The notes beneath the pieces were generated by a model. That model was not told the DNA's origin. It ran no database searches and saw only the letters and a list, made by a program, of their open reading frames with translations. A stretch of 64,000 bases of DNA from Desulfovibrionaceae bacterium (GTDB lineage: Bacteria; Desulfobacterota; Desulfovibrionia; Desulfovibrionales; Desulfovibrionaceae). A program made the position numbers and the translations under genes. The first letter of the stretch is position 1. Each line of letters begins with the position of its first letter. The stretch covers positions 124,001-188,000 of the forward strand of contig JACCQO010000001.1 of the NCBI GenBank assembly GCA_015709205.1, read 5' to 3'. Shown one piece after another: positions 17,429 through 30,715 of the stretch.

Positions 17429-18742
17429 ATGGCCTACACCTACCCAAGCCCCACGTTTCCGGAACTGCACGTCCCCGGGCTGGCCGACCAACCCCTGCCC
17501 CCTTTCTGGGGAGTGCGCATCAAACAGCCGGAACTGGCGCAACTGGACGACCTGGACGCGGCCCTGGACCGGGCCATCGCCCGGATCGACCTCTCCCGGC
17601 TGCCCGCGGCCCCCGAGATCGCCGTGGCCGTGGGCAGCCGGGGCATCGCCGACCTGCCCGCGGTCGTGCGCGGGGTGATCCGGCGCCTCCAGGCGCTCGG
17701 CGCGCGCCCCTTCATCGTGCCCTCCATGGGCAGCCACGGGGGCGGCACGGCCGAGGGCCAGGTCCAGGTGCTGGCGCACCTCGGCATCACCCCGGAGGCC
17801 ATGGGCGCGCCCGTGCGTTCGAGCATGGAGACCGTGAACCTCGGCGAGGTGGAGCACAACGTGGAGGCGCACATCGACCGCAACGCCTACGAGGCCGATG
17901 GCATCGTGATCATCGCCCGGGTCAAGGCCCACACCAACTTCGAGGCCGAGATCGAAAGCGGCCTGCACAAGATGGTCGCCGTGGGCCTGGGCAAGGCCAT
18001 GGGCGCGCGCAACGTGCACGTCTACGGGCGGCGCGGGCTGACCGAGCTCATGCCGCGCATCGCCGCGCACCTGCTGGCCAGGGCCGACTTCCTCCTGGGC
18101 GTAGCCCTGGTGGAGAACAGCCACCACCAACTGGCCGTGGTCGAGGGCGTGCCCCCCGAGGAGTTCCCCGAGGCCGAGCGCCGGCTCCTGAACCTCTACA
18201 AGTCCCACGCCCCGTGTCTGCCCTTCGACCAGATCGACCTGCTGGTGGTCGAATACCTGGGCAAGAACATCAGCGGCACGGGCATGGACAGCAAGGTCAT
18301 CGGCCGCGAAGGCTTCCGGGGCGACCCCATGCGCCCGCCCTACATCAACTGCACCGTGGCCCTGCGCGTGACCGAACAGTCCGCGGGCAACGGCATCGGC
18401 GTGGGCAATGCGGACTTCATCACCCGGGAGACCGCCAACGACCTGGACCTCATGTCCATGTACATCAACGCCCTGACCTCGGCCTGCATGACCCGGGTGC
18501 GCATCCCGCCCGTGCTGCCCACGGAGCAGCGGGCGATCCAGGCCGCGGTGCGCGTCTGCTGGCAGCCGGAGCCGTCCCTGGTACGCGGCTGCGTGATCCG
18601 CTCCACCTCCGACCTGGACCGCCTGCTCGTGACCGCCCCGCTCCTGGAAGAACTGCGTTCCAAGGGGTTGCTCCTGGACGTCTGGGGCCAGACCCGGCCC
18701 CTGGAATTCTCCGCAGGCGGCAGGCTCGCAAGCGGCCTGTAG
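17429..18742 (+). CDS. LarA-family (DUF2088) protein, possible hydroxy-acid isomerase
   Basis: 437 residues. The N-terminal DUF2088 fold contains VAVGSRGIADLPAVVRGV (~69-86) and SMGSHGGGTAEGQ (~102-114). It continues with VIIARVKAHTNFEAEIESG and LHKMVAVGLGKAMGA (~158-195), which hold the His/Lys pair corresponding to nickel-pincer-cofactor contacts in lactate racemase. The C-terminal half has GKNISGTGMDSKVIGR. LarA homologues epimerise or racemise 2-hydroxy acids using the NPN cofactor made by LarB/C/E; none of those is in this window. Being in the operon of a hydroxy-acid lyase and a transporter, it may interconvert substrate stereoisomers (inference). Thirty-three nt after tctA. Confidence 0.75.
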   Translation: MAYTYPSPTFPELHVPGLADQPLPPFWGVRIKQPELAQLDDLDAALDRAIARIDLSRLPAAPEIAVAVGSRGIADLPAVVRGVIRRLQALGARPFIVPSMGSHGGGTAEGQVQVLAHLGITPEAMGAPVRSSMETVNLGEVEHNVEAHIDRNAYEADGIVIIARVKAHTNFEAEIESGLHKMVAVGLGKAMGARNVHVYGRRGLTELMPRIAAHLLARADFLLGVALVENSHHQLAVVEGVPPEEFPEAERRLLNLYKSHAPCLPFDQIDLLVVEYLGKNISGTGMDSKVIGREGFRGDPMRPPYINCTVALRVTEQSAGNGIGVGNADFITRETANDLDLMSMYINALTSACMTRVRIPPVLPTEQRAIQAAVRVCWQPEPSLVRGCVIRSTSDLDRLLVTAPLLEELRSKGLLLDVWGQTRPLEFSAGGRLASGL

Positions 18743-18760
18743 ACCACCACTTCAGACACC

Positions 18761-18804
18761 GGCGGTCCCTTCCGGCGTCGTCGCCCGACGCCGCAGGGAC
18801 CGCC
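18761..18804 (+). terminator. Long hairpin between the LarA-like and MFS genes
   Basis: Arms GGCGGTCCCT and AGGGACCGCC enclose a second stem CGGCGTCG/CGACGCCG. No U-run follows, so it may attenuate or stabilise the message rather than end it. Confidence 0.45.
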
Positions 18805-18847
18805 TTCACCATCGCAGACTCCCGCCCGCTGCGGACAAGGAAACACC

Positions 18848-20203
18848 ATGCTTCACGACAGACGTACCCGCCAAGGGCTTCTGATCTTTCTCCTGTTGTG
18901 CCTGGCCTATCTCTTCGTCCCCTTCCACCGCGTCAGCCCCGCGGTCATGGCCCTGGACATCATGCGCGACCTGAACCTCGGGGCCCCGGCCATGGGCGTG
19001 CTGGCCTCGGTGTTCTTCTTCACCTACGGGGCCATGCAACTGCCGAGCGGGCTGCTGGCCGATTCCCTGGGCCCGCGCAGGACCCTGCCGCTCTTCTTCG
19101 GCCTGGCCTCGCTCGGGGCCGTGGTCTTCGGCCTGGCGGACTCCTTCGGGGCCCTGGCGGCCAGCCGCGCACTCACGGGGCTGGGCATGTCCGTGGTCTT
19201 CATCTGCGGCATCAAGCTCATCGGCAACTGGTTCGCGCCCCAGGCCTTCGCCCGCCTGAGCGGCGTGTACCTCGGCATGGGCGGCGTGGGCCTGATCCTG
19301 GGCTCCGGGCCCATGGCCGTGCTCTGCTCCATGCTCGGCTGGCGCAACGGGCTGATGCTCAGCGGCGGCGCCGGGCTGGTCGTGGCCCTGGGGTTGTGGA
19401 TCTGGGTGCGCGACACCCCGCAGACGAACGCCGACGCCCCCGGAGAGACACGCAAAACCGCGCCGGACTCCGCGGCCGGGCTCGCCGAGCGGGACGGGAA
19501 CGGCGGAGGAACCGGCTACCGGGAACTCTTCGCAACCGTGCGGGCCATCTGCGCCAACGGCCACTTCTGGCTCCTGGCCACGTGGTTCTTCTGCCAGTTC
19601 AGCATCCACATGAGCTTCGGCGGGCTCTGGGGCGGCCCCTTTCTCATCGACGTGCACGGCCTGACCCGGGGCCAGGCGGGCGGCGTGCTGAACATGATGG
19701 GCATCGGCATGCTCGCCGGAGGCCCGCTGGCCGGGTGGCTTTCCGAGTCGGTCTTCCACGCGCGCAAGCCGGTCATGCTCCTGAACGCCCTGGGGCTGGT
19801 CCTGCTCTTCGCGGTGCTGGCCCAGTGGGGCGCGGAGTTGCCGCTCTGGGCGCTGTACCTGTGGTTCCTCTGCCTGGCGGCCTGCGGCATGGGTTCGCTG
19901 TCCGTGGGCTTCGCCTCGGTGCGCGACATGTTCGGCGACGCGGCCACGGGCACGGGAGGCGGGCTGCTGAACACCCTGCCCTCCTTCGGCGTGGCCCTGT
20001 TCCAGCCCCTCACGGGATGGATCCTGGAACACCACCGCGCCGCGGGCGGCGGCTTCACCATGGAAGGCTATTCCATGTCCTGCCTGTTCTACATGGCCGT
20101 AGCGCTGGTCGGCGTCCTGGCGGCGCTGCTGTTGCGCGAGCCCATGCGGGACCGCGCCGCGACGCCGCAAGGCCGGACTGCGGAGGAAAGCGCACCGGCA
20201 TAG
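18848..20203 (+). CDS. Major facilitator superfamily transporter
   Basis: 451 residues with about 12 membrane helices in two halves, split by a hydrophilic loop at ~195-230. The MFS loop-2/3 signature reads GLLADSLGPRRTLPLFFG (~72-89). FHRVSPAVMALDIMRDLNL near the N terminus is typical of organic-acid/sugar-acid MFS permeases. It begins behind AAGGAAACACC. It is last in the operon after a hairpin, and may export a product or import a related substrate; the direction cannot be deduced. Confidence 0.85.
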   Translation: MLHDRRTRQGLLIFLLLCLAYLFVPFHRVSPAVMALDIMRDLNLGAPAMGVLASVFFFTYGAMQLPSGLLADSLGPRRTLPLFFGLASLGAVVFGLADSFGALAASRALTGLGMSVVFICGIKLIGNWFAPQAFARLSGVYLGMGGVGLILGSGPMAVLCSMLGWRNGLMLSGGAGLVVALGLWIWVRDTPQTNADAPGETRKTAPDSAAGLAERDGNGGGTGYRELFATVRAICANGHFWLLATWFFCQFSIHMSFGGLWGGPFLIDVHGLTRGQAGGVLNMMGIGMLAGGPLAGWLSESVFHARKPVMLLNALGLVLLFAVLAQWGAELPLWALYLWFLCLAACGMGSLSVGFASVRDMFGDAATGTGGGLLNTLPSFGVALFQPLTGWILEHHRAAGGGFTMEGYSMSCLFYMAVALVGVLAALLLREPMRDRAATPQGRTAEESAPA

Positions 20204-20267
20204 CTCCTTCCCCGTTCACTCCCCGTCGGGAAAGGATCCGCGCGGGCGGCCCGGAAGGCCTGACTCG

Positions 20268-22151
20268 TCAGTTCTGCGTGCTGCGCAGACGCCGCCAGAG
20301 GGTGGTGGTGCTGATGCCCAGGCGCCGGGCCGTTTCCGCGCGGTTCCCGTCGCATTCGCGCAGGGTGCGGTGGATCATGTGAATTTCTTCCTGGCGGAGC
20401 AGGGAAAGCTTCTGGGGCGCGCGGCAGCATTCCGCCGCCTCCTCGGGGGCATTCTCCAGGTTGCCCAGGATGTCCCTGCGCGTGACCCTGCGCCCCCGGC
20501 ACTCCACCATGATCCGCTCCAGGATGCTCTTCATCTCGCGCACGTTGCCCGGAAAGGAATAGGCGTGCAGCACATCGAGGGCCTCGGCCTCGAACTCCGG
20601 GGGCGGCCCGCCCAGGTGATGGCCGATGTGTCGGCCGTAGTGCTCGATGAGCGTGTCCAGGCAGCTGCCGCGCTGGCGCAGCGGAGGCAGGTGCAGCCGC
20701 AGGACGTTGATGCGGAAGTACAGGTCCTGGCGGAACCGGCCGTCCTCGACCATCTGCGCCAGGTTGCGGTTGGTGGCGCAGAGCACGCGCACGTCCACCG
20801 AAGTCAGCCGCTCGCTGCCCAGACGCATGATCTGGCGCTCCTCGAGCACGCGCAGGAGCTTGACCTGCATGGTCATGGGCATCTCGCCGATCTCGTCCAA
20901 AAAGATCGTTCCCGAATCCGCCAGCTCGAAGAGCCCGGCCCTGCCGTTCTTGTGGGCCCCGGTGAAGGCCCCCTCGCTGTAGCCGAAGAGCTCGCTCTCC
21001 AGCAGGTTGTCCGGGAGCGAGGAGCAGTTCAGGGCCACGAACGGGCCGTAGCGCCTGCGGCTGGAGTTGTGGATGCTCTGGGCGATGAGCTCCTTGCCCG
21101 TGCCGCATTCGCCGGTGATCAGCACGGTGGAGTCGGCCACGGCGAACTGGCGCGCCTTGGTGATCAGGGCGCGCATGGCCCTGCCGCTGTGGATGATGTC
21201 CTCGAAATGGTGCTGGGCCACCAACCCCTTTTCGGAAATGGAGTGCTGCTGCTTCCGGTTCCTGGCCGGCGTGGACTCCAGCACGAGCACGGCCCCGAAG
21301 TTCATGCCGTCGCGGGACAGGGGATGCATGCGGCACAGGTATTCCCTGTCTTCCTCCCTGGAGCGGACCACGCCGCCCCAAGGCTCCCCGCGCCCCAGGG
21401 CCTCCAGGATCTCCCCGGAGCGCAGTTGGCGGAATGCGCCGTCCCTGGTGAACAGGGAATCCTCCACGCCGGGGTCCAGGGCCAGGAGCTGGTTGGACTG
21501 TTCGAGCCGCCCCTGGCCGTCGAGCACCAGCACCCCTTCCCGCGAGGAGTTCATGACCACCTGCTGGCGCAGTTCCCACTCCTTTTCGCGGCGCACGACC
21601 TCGGCCATCTGCAGGGCTTCGTCCAGCGTGGTCAGCAGGATGGACTTCTGCGAGCCCAGGGGAAAGCCCTTGAGCCCGTAGGATTCGGCCAGGGAGACGG
21701 AATAGGGGTTGCCCATGACCACGGTGTAGCCCTGCCGGGTGATCGATTCCATGACCCGGGGGATCTCGTCGGAGGACTTCAGTTCGAAGATGCCCAGTTG
21801 CACGGTGATGATCGGCGCGGCCACGCGCGCGGCCTTGACGATCTCGCCGAAGCCGATGACCGCGATGCGGTCGCTGTACTGGCGGGCCTGGTCGATGAGC
21901 GGAATGACGTCGTGGACCGTGATGGGGATGTCCACCACCGGGACGTGGACCGCGGTGCGGATGGATTTCGTGGTTTCGCCCCGGCTGATGAGCACCTTGG
22001 CGCCCAGCTCCACCAGTTCCTGGGCCGCAGGGATGGCCGCCTCGAGCAGCCCCATGCGCAGGGTGAAGTCGAGCACGGATTCTTCCCGAATGGTTTCGAA
22101 CATGGCCATGAGGGCGATGTCCGGGGCAATGACGCCGATGTCCGCAGGCAT
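20268..22151 (-). CDS. Sigma-54-dependent activator with PrpR-N sensor domain
   Basis: 627 residues: PrpR N-terminal ligand domain (~1-185; ELGAKVLISRGETTKSIR and DIPITVHDVIPLIDQA), PAS-like region (~195-300), AAA+ sigma-54 interaction domain (~325-560) and Fis-type HTH at the end (ETARRLGISTTTLWRRLR). Walker A is GECGTGKEL, the sigma-54 loop is GAFTGA, Walker B is FLDEIGEM. PrpR-N domains bind small-molecule ligands (2-methylcitrate in PrpR). It faces the MFS gene convergently with a 64-nt gap and the sensor kinase divergently. It probably activates the sigma-54 promoters at 12742 and perhaps 22274 and 26610 (inference). Confidence 0.92.
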   Translation of the reverse strand: MPADIGVIAPDIALMAMFETIREESVLDFTLRMGLLEAAIPAAQELVELGAKVLISRGETTKSIRTAVHVPVVDIPITVHDVIPLIDQARQYSDRIAVIGFGEIVKAARVAAPIITVQLGIFELKSSDEIPRVMESITRQGYTVVMGNPYSVSLAESYGLKGFPLGSQKSILLTTLDEALQMAEVVRREKEWELRQQVVMNSSREGVLVLDGQGRLEQSNQLLALDPGVEDSLFTRDGAFRQLRSGEILEALGRGEPWGGVVRSREEDREYLCRMHPLSRDGMNFGAVLVLESTPARNRKQQHSISEKGLVAQHHFEDIIHSGRAMRALITKARQFAVADSTVLITGECGTGKELIAQSIHNSSRRRYGPFVALNCSSLPDNLLESELFGYSEGAFTGAHKNGRAGLFELADSGTIFLDEIGEMPMTMQVKLLRVLEERQIMRLGSERLTSVDVRVLCATNRNLAQMVEDGRFRQDLYFRINVLRLHLPPLRQRGSCLDTLIEHYGRHIGHHLGGPPPEFEAEALDVLHAYSFPGNVREMKSILERIMVECRGRRVTRRDILGNLENAPEEAAECCRAPQKLSLLRQEEIHMIHRTLRECDGNRAETARRLGISTTTLWRRLRSTQN

Positions 22152-22273
22152 TTCCGTCTATCCGGCTTGTTGAAGAAACCCTTGAATCAGGGGCAAATTG
22201 TAGGTGAAGCGTGTCGCACTGTCCAGCGGCGCGGCGGGCACGGAAGCAGGCGTCCGCGCCCCGGACGACCGGC

Positions 22274-22288
22274 TGGCAGGCAATTTGC
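22274..22288 (+). promoter_or_regulatory. Sigma-54 promoter of the sensor kinase/response regulator operon
   Basis: TGGCAGGCAATTTGC has GG and GC separated by ten bases and is followed by an A/T patch. The expected start site is near 22300, 76 nt before the kinase gene. It places the two-component system itself under an enhancer-binding protein. Confidence 0.75.
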
Positions 22289-22375
22289 TTAAGGACAGGG
22301 TTCGGGGCTACAAGAACCGGGCCCGAAAAGCATGCCGGATGCGGCCACGCCCGCGCCGCATCCCCAGAGGTTACC

Positions 22376-24964
<2,589 letters not shown>

Positions 24965-25002
24965 CACAACATGGTACTGCGCCAGGAAAAAAGGATTGCA
25001 GC

Positions 25003-26412
<1,410 letters not shown>

Positions 26413-26451
26413 TCGCGCCCCGAAAAGCGCTATTCGCTTCCGCATAACCAC

Positions 26452-26488
26452 AAAAGCGGCATGTTCATCATAACCCGCCGCTTTTTAT
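26452..26488 (+). terminator. Rho-independent terminator after the response regulator
   Basis: AAAAGCGGC and GCCGCTTTT arms around a 16-nt loop, followed by TTATTTTCTTT. Confidence 0.8.
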
Positions 26489-26510
26489 TTTCTTTCCCCC
26501 CTCTCAAGAA

Positions 26511-26523
26511 TCGCTCTTAGCGA
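26511..26523 (+). promoter_or_regulatory. Candidate activator palindrome upstream of the lyase operon
   Basis: TCGCTCTTAGCGA, arms of five bases around CTT, lies about 90 nt before the sigma-54 promoter, a usual distance for an enhancer site. Only one copy is seen, so support is modest. Confidence 0.35.
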
Positions 26524-26609
26524 AGATTGCATACCCCTTCCCCTGCTCCGGTCCCCAAAAAACGCGGCGCGAGGCAGGCCCGCGCCCGTTTTTTTCGGCG
26601 TGCGCCCTT

Positions 26610-26624
26610 TGGCCTGGCTCTTGC
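26610..26624 (+). promoter_or_regulatory. Sigma-54 promoter of the lyase/TRAP/LeuCD-like operon
   Basis: TGGCCTGGCTCTTGC with ten bases between GG and GC. The start site would fall near 26636, about 77 nt ahead of the first gene. Confidence 0.8.
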
Positions 26625-26712
26625 TCTTCCCACGTCGCACAACGGCGCGATTTGATGAACGGCTGCGCGCCATTGCAAGCAACAACCGATCATTCAGCCA
26701 GGAGACTCACCC

Positions 26713-27579
26713 GTGAAGAAGACGACTCTGTTGAAGAAGTTGCTCAAGGACCCCAAGCTGCTCGTGGCGCCCGGGGCCTACGACGTGTTCAGCGCCAAGA
26801 TGATTCAGGAACTCGGCTTCGAGGCCGTGTACATGACCGGGTACGGCACCTCGGCCAGCGTCCTCGGCCAACCCGACGTGGGCCTGTTGACCATGACCGA
26901 GATGGCCAGGCGCGCCGCGGACATCGCCGCGGCCGTGGACGTACCCGTGCTCGCCGACGGCGACACCGGCTACGGCAACCCGCTCAACGTCATCCGCACC
27001 GTGCGCGAGTACGAGAAGGCCGGGGTCTGCGCCATCCAGCTGGAGGACCAGGTCTTCCCCAAGAAGTGCGGGCACATGATGGGCCGCAGGATCGTGCCCA
27101 TGGCGGAGATGGTCCAGAAGATCAAGGCCGCGTGCGACGCCCGCGTGGACGACGACTTCGTGATCATCGCCCGCACCGACGCCCGCACCAACCACGGCCT
27201 GGAGGAGGCCCTCCGGCGCGGCAAGGCCTACGAGGAGGCCGGCGCGGACCTGATCTTCATCGAATCCCCGGAGAGCGAGGAGGAGATGCGCGAGCTGAAC
27301 AAGGCCTTCCCGCACACGCCCACCCTGGCCAACATGCTCGAAGGCGGCCGCACGCCCGTGCTGCCCACCGACGTGCTGGAGGGCATGGGCTACGGCATCG
27401 CCATCTACTGCACCGGCCCGCTCTACGCCGCGGCCCAGGGCGTGAAGGACTACCTCTCCGCGCTCAAGAACAAGAAGACCACCGCCGACTACGAACGGTT
27501 GATCGCCTTCAGCGAGTTCAACCAGTTCATCGGCCTGCCGGGCTACATGGAGCTGGAGAAGAAGTACGGCACCGACTAG
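26713..27579 (+). CDS. Isocitrate lyase/PEP mutase superfamily lyase
   Basis: 288 residues, a TIM-barrel lyase. Start is GTG at 26713 behind AGGAGACTCACCC. Substrate-loop YMTGYGTSASVLGQPD (~36-51), metal-binding DGDTGYGN (~78-85), and the catalytic-cysteine loop FPKKCGHMMG (~113-122) are present, as is IARTDAR (~151). Family members cleave 2-methylisocitrate (PrpB), 2,3-dimethylmalate (Dml), oxaloacetate or PEP/phosphonopyruvate. Length and the GYG loop resemble Dml and related carboxyvinyl-type enzymes more than PrpB. The same operon encodes LeuC/LeuD-like subunits, the pairing used by DmdAB and Dml in nicotinate fermentation. Product is therefore likely pyruvate plus a second acid (inference). 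Confidence 0.88.
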   Translation: MKKTTLLKKLLKDPKLLVAPGAYDVFSAKMIQELGFEAVYMTGYGTSASVLGQPDVGLLTMTEMARRAADIAAAVDVPVLADGDTGYGNPLNVIRTVREYEKAGVCAIQLEDQVFPKKCGHMMGRRIVPMAEMVQKIKAACDARVDDDFVIIARTDARTNHGLEEALRRGKAYEEAGADLIFIESPESEEEMRELNKAFPHTPTLANMLEGGRTPVLPTDVLEGMGYGIAIYCTGPLYAAAQGVKDYLSALKNKKTTADYERLIAFSEFNQFIGLPGYMELEKKYGTD

Positions 27580-27712
27580 CCCGGCGCGCCAGGGGAGAAA
27601 TCCGGCCGCGGTCCGCCCGCCGTCGTGGCGGACGGACCGGACCGGCAACGGCCCGGCCCCGGACATCCGATACCGGATACCGGCAACCGGGCCAAAAGAA
27701 AAAGAGGGAGCT

Positions 27713-28720
27713 ATGCGTACGAAACATCTGTGGTGCCTGCTGATCGCCCTGATCGGTTTCGGCCTCGTGGGCTTCGTGCCCGGCAACGCCCAGGCCGAGA
27801 AGACCTTCAAGCTGACCTATTCCACCTACTTCAATCCCAAGTACACCTTCATCGTCGGCCCCATGGAGAACTTCGCCAAAAAGGTGGAGCAGCGCACCAA
27901 CGGCCGCGTGAAGATCGACATCTACCACAGCGCGCAGCTCTACAAGGCCAAGGAAGAGATCGCGGCCTGCGAGCGCGGCGTCATCGACATGACCTCGCCC
28001 CTGGACACCTACACCACCGGCATCATCCCGGCCATGGGCATCGGCGGTCTGCCGTTCCTGTTCAAGGACGCCGCGGCCATGCAGCGCAGCCTGCACGCGG
28101 GCCTGTGGGACTTCGGCGTGACCAAGGCCCTGGACGAGCACAACCTCGTGCTCCTCGGCGTGGCCGCGGCCGGCGGCTATCAGATCTACTCCAAGGAGGA
28201 GGTCGTCTCCCCCGAGCAGTTCAAGGGCAAGATATGGGGCGTTTCCGGCAGCACGGCCAGCAAGATCTGCCAGGACCTGGGCGGCTCGCCCACGACCATG
28301 AGCTCCGGTGAGCTGTACCTGGCCCTGCAGCGCGGCACCATCGACGGCTGCACCCGCCCGCTGATCACCGGCGCCGGCCGCAAGCTCGACGAGGTGGCCA
28401 AGCACCTGACCCTGACCGACATGTACTTCTGCAACTGCTTCCTGGTCATCAACAAGGACGTCTGGAACTCCATGCCCAAGGACATCCAGGAGATCATGAA
28501 GCAGTGCGCCGCCGAGCGCGACGAGGAAGAGCTCGCTGGCCTGCTCGAGTTCGAGAAGGGCGTCGTGGACAAGTACAAGGCCTCCGGCGTGGCCGTGCAC
28601 AAGCTGAGCGACGCGCAGTTCGATGCCTTCGCCAAGGCCGTTGCGCCGGTTTACGACTGGTGGCTCGGCGAGGTCGAGAACGGCCAGAAGTACATCGAGT
28701 TCGCCAAGACCCATCAATAG
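27713..28720 (+). CDS. dctP: TRAP transporter solute-binding protein (DctP family)
   Basis: 335 residues with a signal peptide (~1-27, cut at AQA before EKTFKL). DctP fold with the conserved Arg/Asn region GKIWGVSGSTASKICQDLGG (~167-186) and the ALQRGTIDGC (~202) motif ending in the ligand pocket. It binds an organic acid in the periplasm for the DctQM permease. In TRAP proteins the pocket Arg that pairs with the substrate carboxylate is usually in a 'GxKxR' strand; here the corresponding stretch reads GKIWGVSG with no Arg, so substrate chemistry may differ. It starts behind AGAGGGAGCT. Confidence 0.9.
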   Translation: MRTKHLWCLLIALIGFGLVGFVPGNAQAEKTFKLTYSTYFNPKYTFIVGPMENFAKKVEQRTNGRVKIDIYHSAQLYKAKEEIAACERGVIDMTSPLDTYTTGIIPAMGIGGLPFLFKDAAAMQRSLHAGLWDFGVTKALDEHNLVLLGVAAAGGYQIYSKEEVVSPEQFKGKIWGVSGSTASKICQDLGGSPTTMSSGELYLALQRGTIDGCTRPLITGAGRKLDEVAKHLTLTDMYFCNCFLVINKDVWNSMPKDIQEIMKQCAAERDEEELAGLLEFEKGVVDKYKASGVAVHKLSDAQFDAFAKAVAPVYDWWLGEVENGQKYIEFAKTHQ

Positions 28721-28879
28721 GCCGCGCCGGCGGGAGCGGGCATCTCCCCGGCCCGTGACCGGCGGCGTCCGTACCCTCCGGCCCGGCGCAGCATGCCGGG
28801 CCGGCCAAGGGGCGGCCGCGGCCATCCTCCCCGGGGGCAGGCGACGGCCCCCGGGGAATCCAGACGAAAGGACGTACCA

Positions 28880-29410
28880 ATGAACACAAGAGGCAATCCG
28901 ATCCTGGGCGGCATCGTCAAGCTGTCCCGCTTCGCGGAAGTGCTCACCGAAATCGGGCTCGTGGCGCTCATGCTGATGGTCTTCAAGGAGGTCATCTGCC
29001 GCTACGTGTTCCAGAGCCCGAGCGTCTACACCGTGGAGGTCAGCGAATACATCCTGATCTTCATGACCTTCATGGCCAGCGCCTGGGTGCTGCACACCGA
29101 CCGCCACGTGAGCATGACGGTGGTGACCTGCAAGCTGCCGAAAAAACTGGCGCTCATTCTCGACTGCGTCACCTCTGTGCTGACCATGGGGCTGTGCGCC
29201 GTGGTCATCTGGACCGGCATGCAGACCGTGGTCATGGCCCTCGAGGGCGACTACCGTTCCGCATCCCTGCTGAATTTCCCGCTGTGGATCTCCTATTCCT
29301 TCATCTGCGTGGGATTCGCACTTCTTTTCCTGCAATACATCGTGCGGATAGCCGACAACATCTCGCGCCTGAAAGACGACGAAAAGGGGGCCTGCAGATG
29401 GACCATATGA
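28880..29410 (+). CDS. dctQ: TRAP transporter small membrane subunit (DctQ family)
   Basis: 176 residues with four membrane helices (~20-42, ~57-76, ~95-115, ~138-158). The DctQ pattern RYVFQSPSVYTVEVSEYIL (~44-62) is clear. It is the small permease partner of DctM. The start at 28880 follows GAAAGGACGTACC. Its 3' end overlaps the dctM start by 13 nt. Confidence 0.88.
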   Translation: MNTRGNPILGGIVKLSRFAEVLTEIGLVALMLMVFKEVICRYVFQSPSVYTVEVSEYILIFMTFMASAWVLHTDRHVSMTVVTCKLPKKLALILDCVTSVLTMGLCAVVIWTGMQTVVMALEGDYRSASLLNFPLWISYSFICVGFALLFLQYIVRIADNISRLKDDEKGACRWTI

Positions 29411-30702
29411 TGCTCATCACCCTTGGGATCATGGCGGTGTTCTTCCTGCTGCTGATCATGGGCCAGCCCGTGTTCGCGGCCCTGGGCACCGCCAGCATCG
29501 TCGGCATCCTCGTCCTCCAGGGCCCGCGCGGCCTGGCCGCCGTGCCCGGGGTGCTCTACGACCGGCTCAACAGCTTCACCCTGGTGGCCGTGCCGCTCTT
29601 CATCCTCATGGGCGAGATAATCTTCGTCACGGGCATCGGCTCGGACCTTTACAACGCCGCGAGTTCCTGGCTGAACCGGCTGCGCGGCGGCCTGGCCATG
29701 GCCAGCGTGGTGGCCAGCGCCATCTTCGGCGCGCTGTGCGGCGTGAGCATCGCCGGAGCCGCGACCATCGGCAGCTTCGCCATTCCCGAGATGCTCAAGC
29801 GCGGCTACCACAAGTCCCTGGCCACCGGGCCGGTCACGGCGGCGGGCGCGCTCTCGCTGCTCATCCCGCCGAGCCTGGCCTTCATCCTCTACGGCGAGGT
29901 GGCCGACGAGTCCGTGGGCAAGCTCTTCGTGGGCGGCATCGTGCCCGGCGTGGCCCTGGCGATCATGATGATGATCTACATCTGGGTGATCTGCAAAATC
30001 CGCCCGGAGTACGCGCCCGACGCGGACGAGACCATCACCTGGGCCGACCGCGCCCAGAGCATCAAGCGTGTGATCCCCTCCCTGGGCCTGATCGTCGCGG
30101 TGCTCGGCACCATCTACTTCGGCATCTGCACGCCCACGGAATCCGCGGCCATCGGCTGCGTGGGGAGCCTGCTCATCAACCTGCGCCGCAAGACCCTGAC
30201 CTGGGCCTCCTTCCGGGGCATCCTGCAAAAGACCATGCTCACCTCGGGCATGATCCTGCTGATCTTCTCCTCGGCTCTGCTCTTCGGCTACGTGCTGACC
30301 CGGCTGCGCGCCCCGCAGAACATCATCGGCCTGGTGGAGGCCGCCAACCTGCCGGATTGGGGCGTCCTGACCCTGATCATGGCCATCCTCATCGTCATGG
30401 GCATGTTCATGGACATCGTCTCCGTGATCCTGATCAGCACGCCGCTGCTGCTGCCCATGGTCCAGAACATGGGCTACGACCCGCTCTGGTACGGCATCAT
30501 CGTGGGCATCACCTGCGAAATGGCGGTCATCACCCCGCCCATCGGCCTGAACCTCTACGCCATCAAGGGCATCGCGCCGGACGAGATCAGCCTGCAGGAC
30601 ATCATCAAGGCGGCCTTCCCGTTCGTCTTCGTGGAGCTCGCGGCCCTGGTGATCTTCATCGCCTTCCCCAGCCTGAGCCTGTGGCTGCCCAACAACATGT
30701 AG
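29398..30702 (+). CDS. dctM: TRAP transporter large membrane subunit (DctM family)
   Basis: 434 residues, about 12 membrane helices. DctM hallmarks: VPLFILMGEIIF (~66), GALCGVSIAGAATIGSFAIP (~112-131), SLLIPPSLAFILYGEV (~154) and TPPIGLNLYAIKGI (~379). It moves the DctP-delivered acid with sodium. The ATG at 29398 overlaps dctQ; the longer frame from 29194 has no support. Confidence 0.93.
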   Translation: MDHMMLITLGIMAVFFLLLIMGQPVFAALGTASIVGILVLQGPRGLAAVPGVLYDRLNSFTLVAVPLFILMGEIIFVTGIGSDLYNAASSWLNRLRGGLAMASVVASAIFGALCGVSIAGAATIGSFAIPEMLKRGYHKSLATGPVTAAGALSLLIPPSLAFILYGEVADESVGKLFVGGIVPGVALAIMMMIYIWVICKIRPEYAPDADETITWADRAQSIKRVIPSLGLIVAVLGTIYFGICTPTESAAIGCVGSLLINLRRKTLTWASFRGILQKTMLTSGMILLIFSSALLFGYVLTRLRAPQNIIGLVEAANLPDWGVLTLIMAILIVMGMFMDIVSVILISTPLLLPMVQNMGYDPLWYGIIVGITCEMAVITPPIGLNLYAIKGIAPDEISLQDIIKAAFPFVFVELAALVIFIAFPSLSLWLPNNM

Positions 30703-30715
30703 GAAGGACCCCGCA

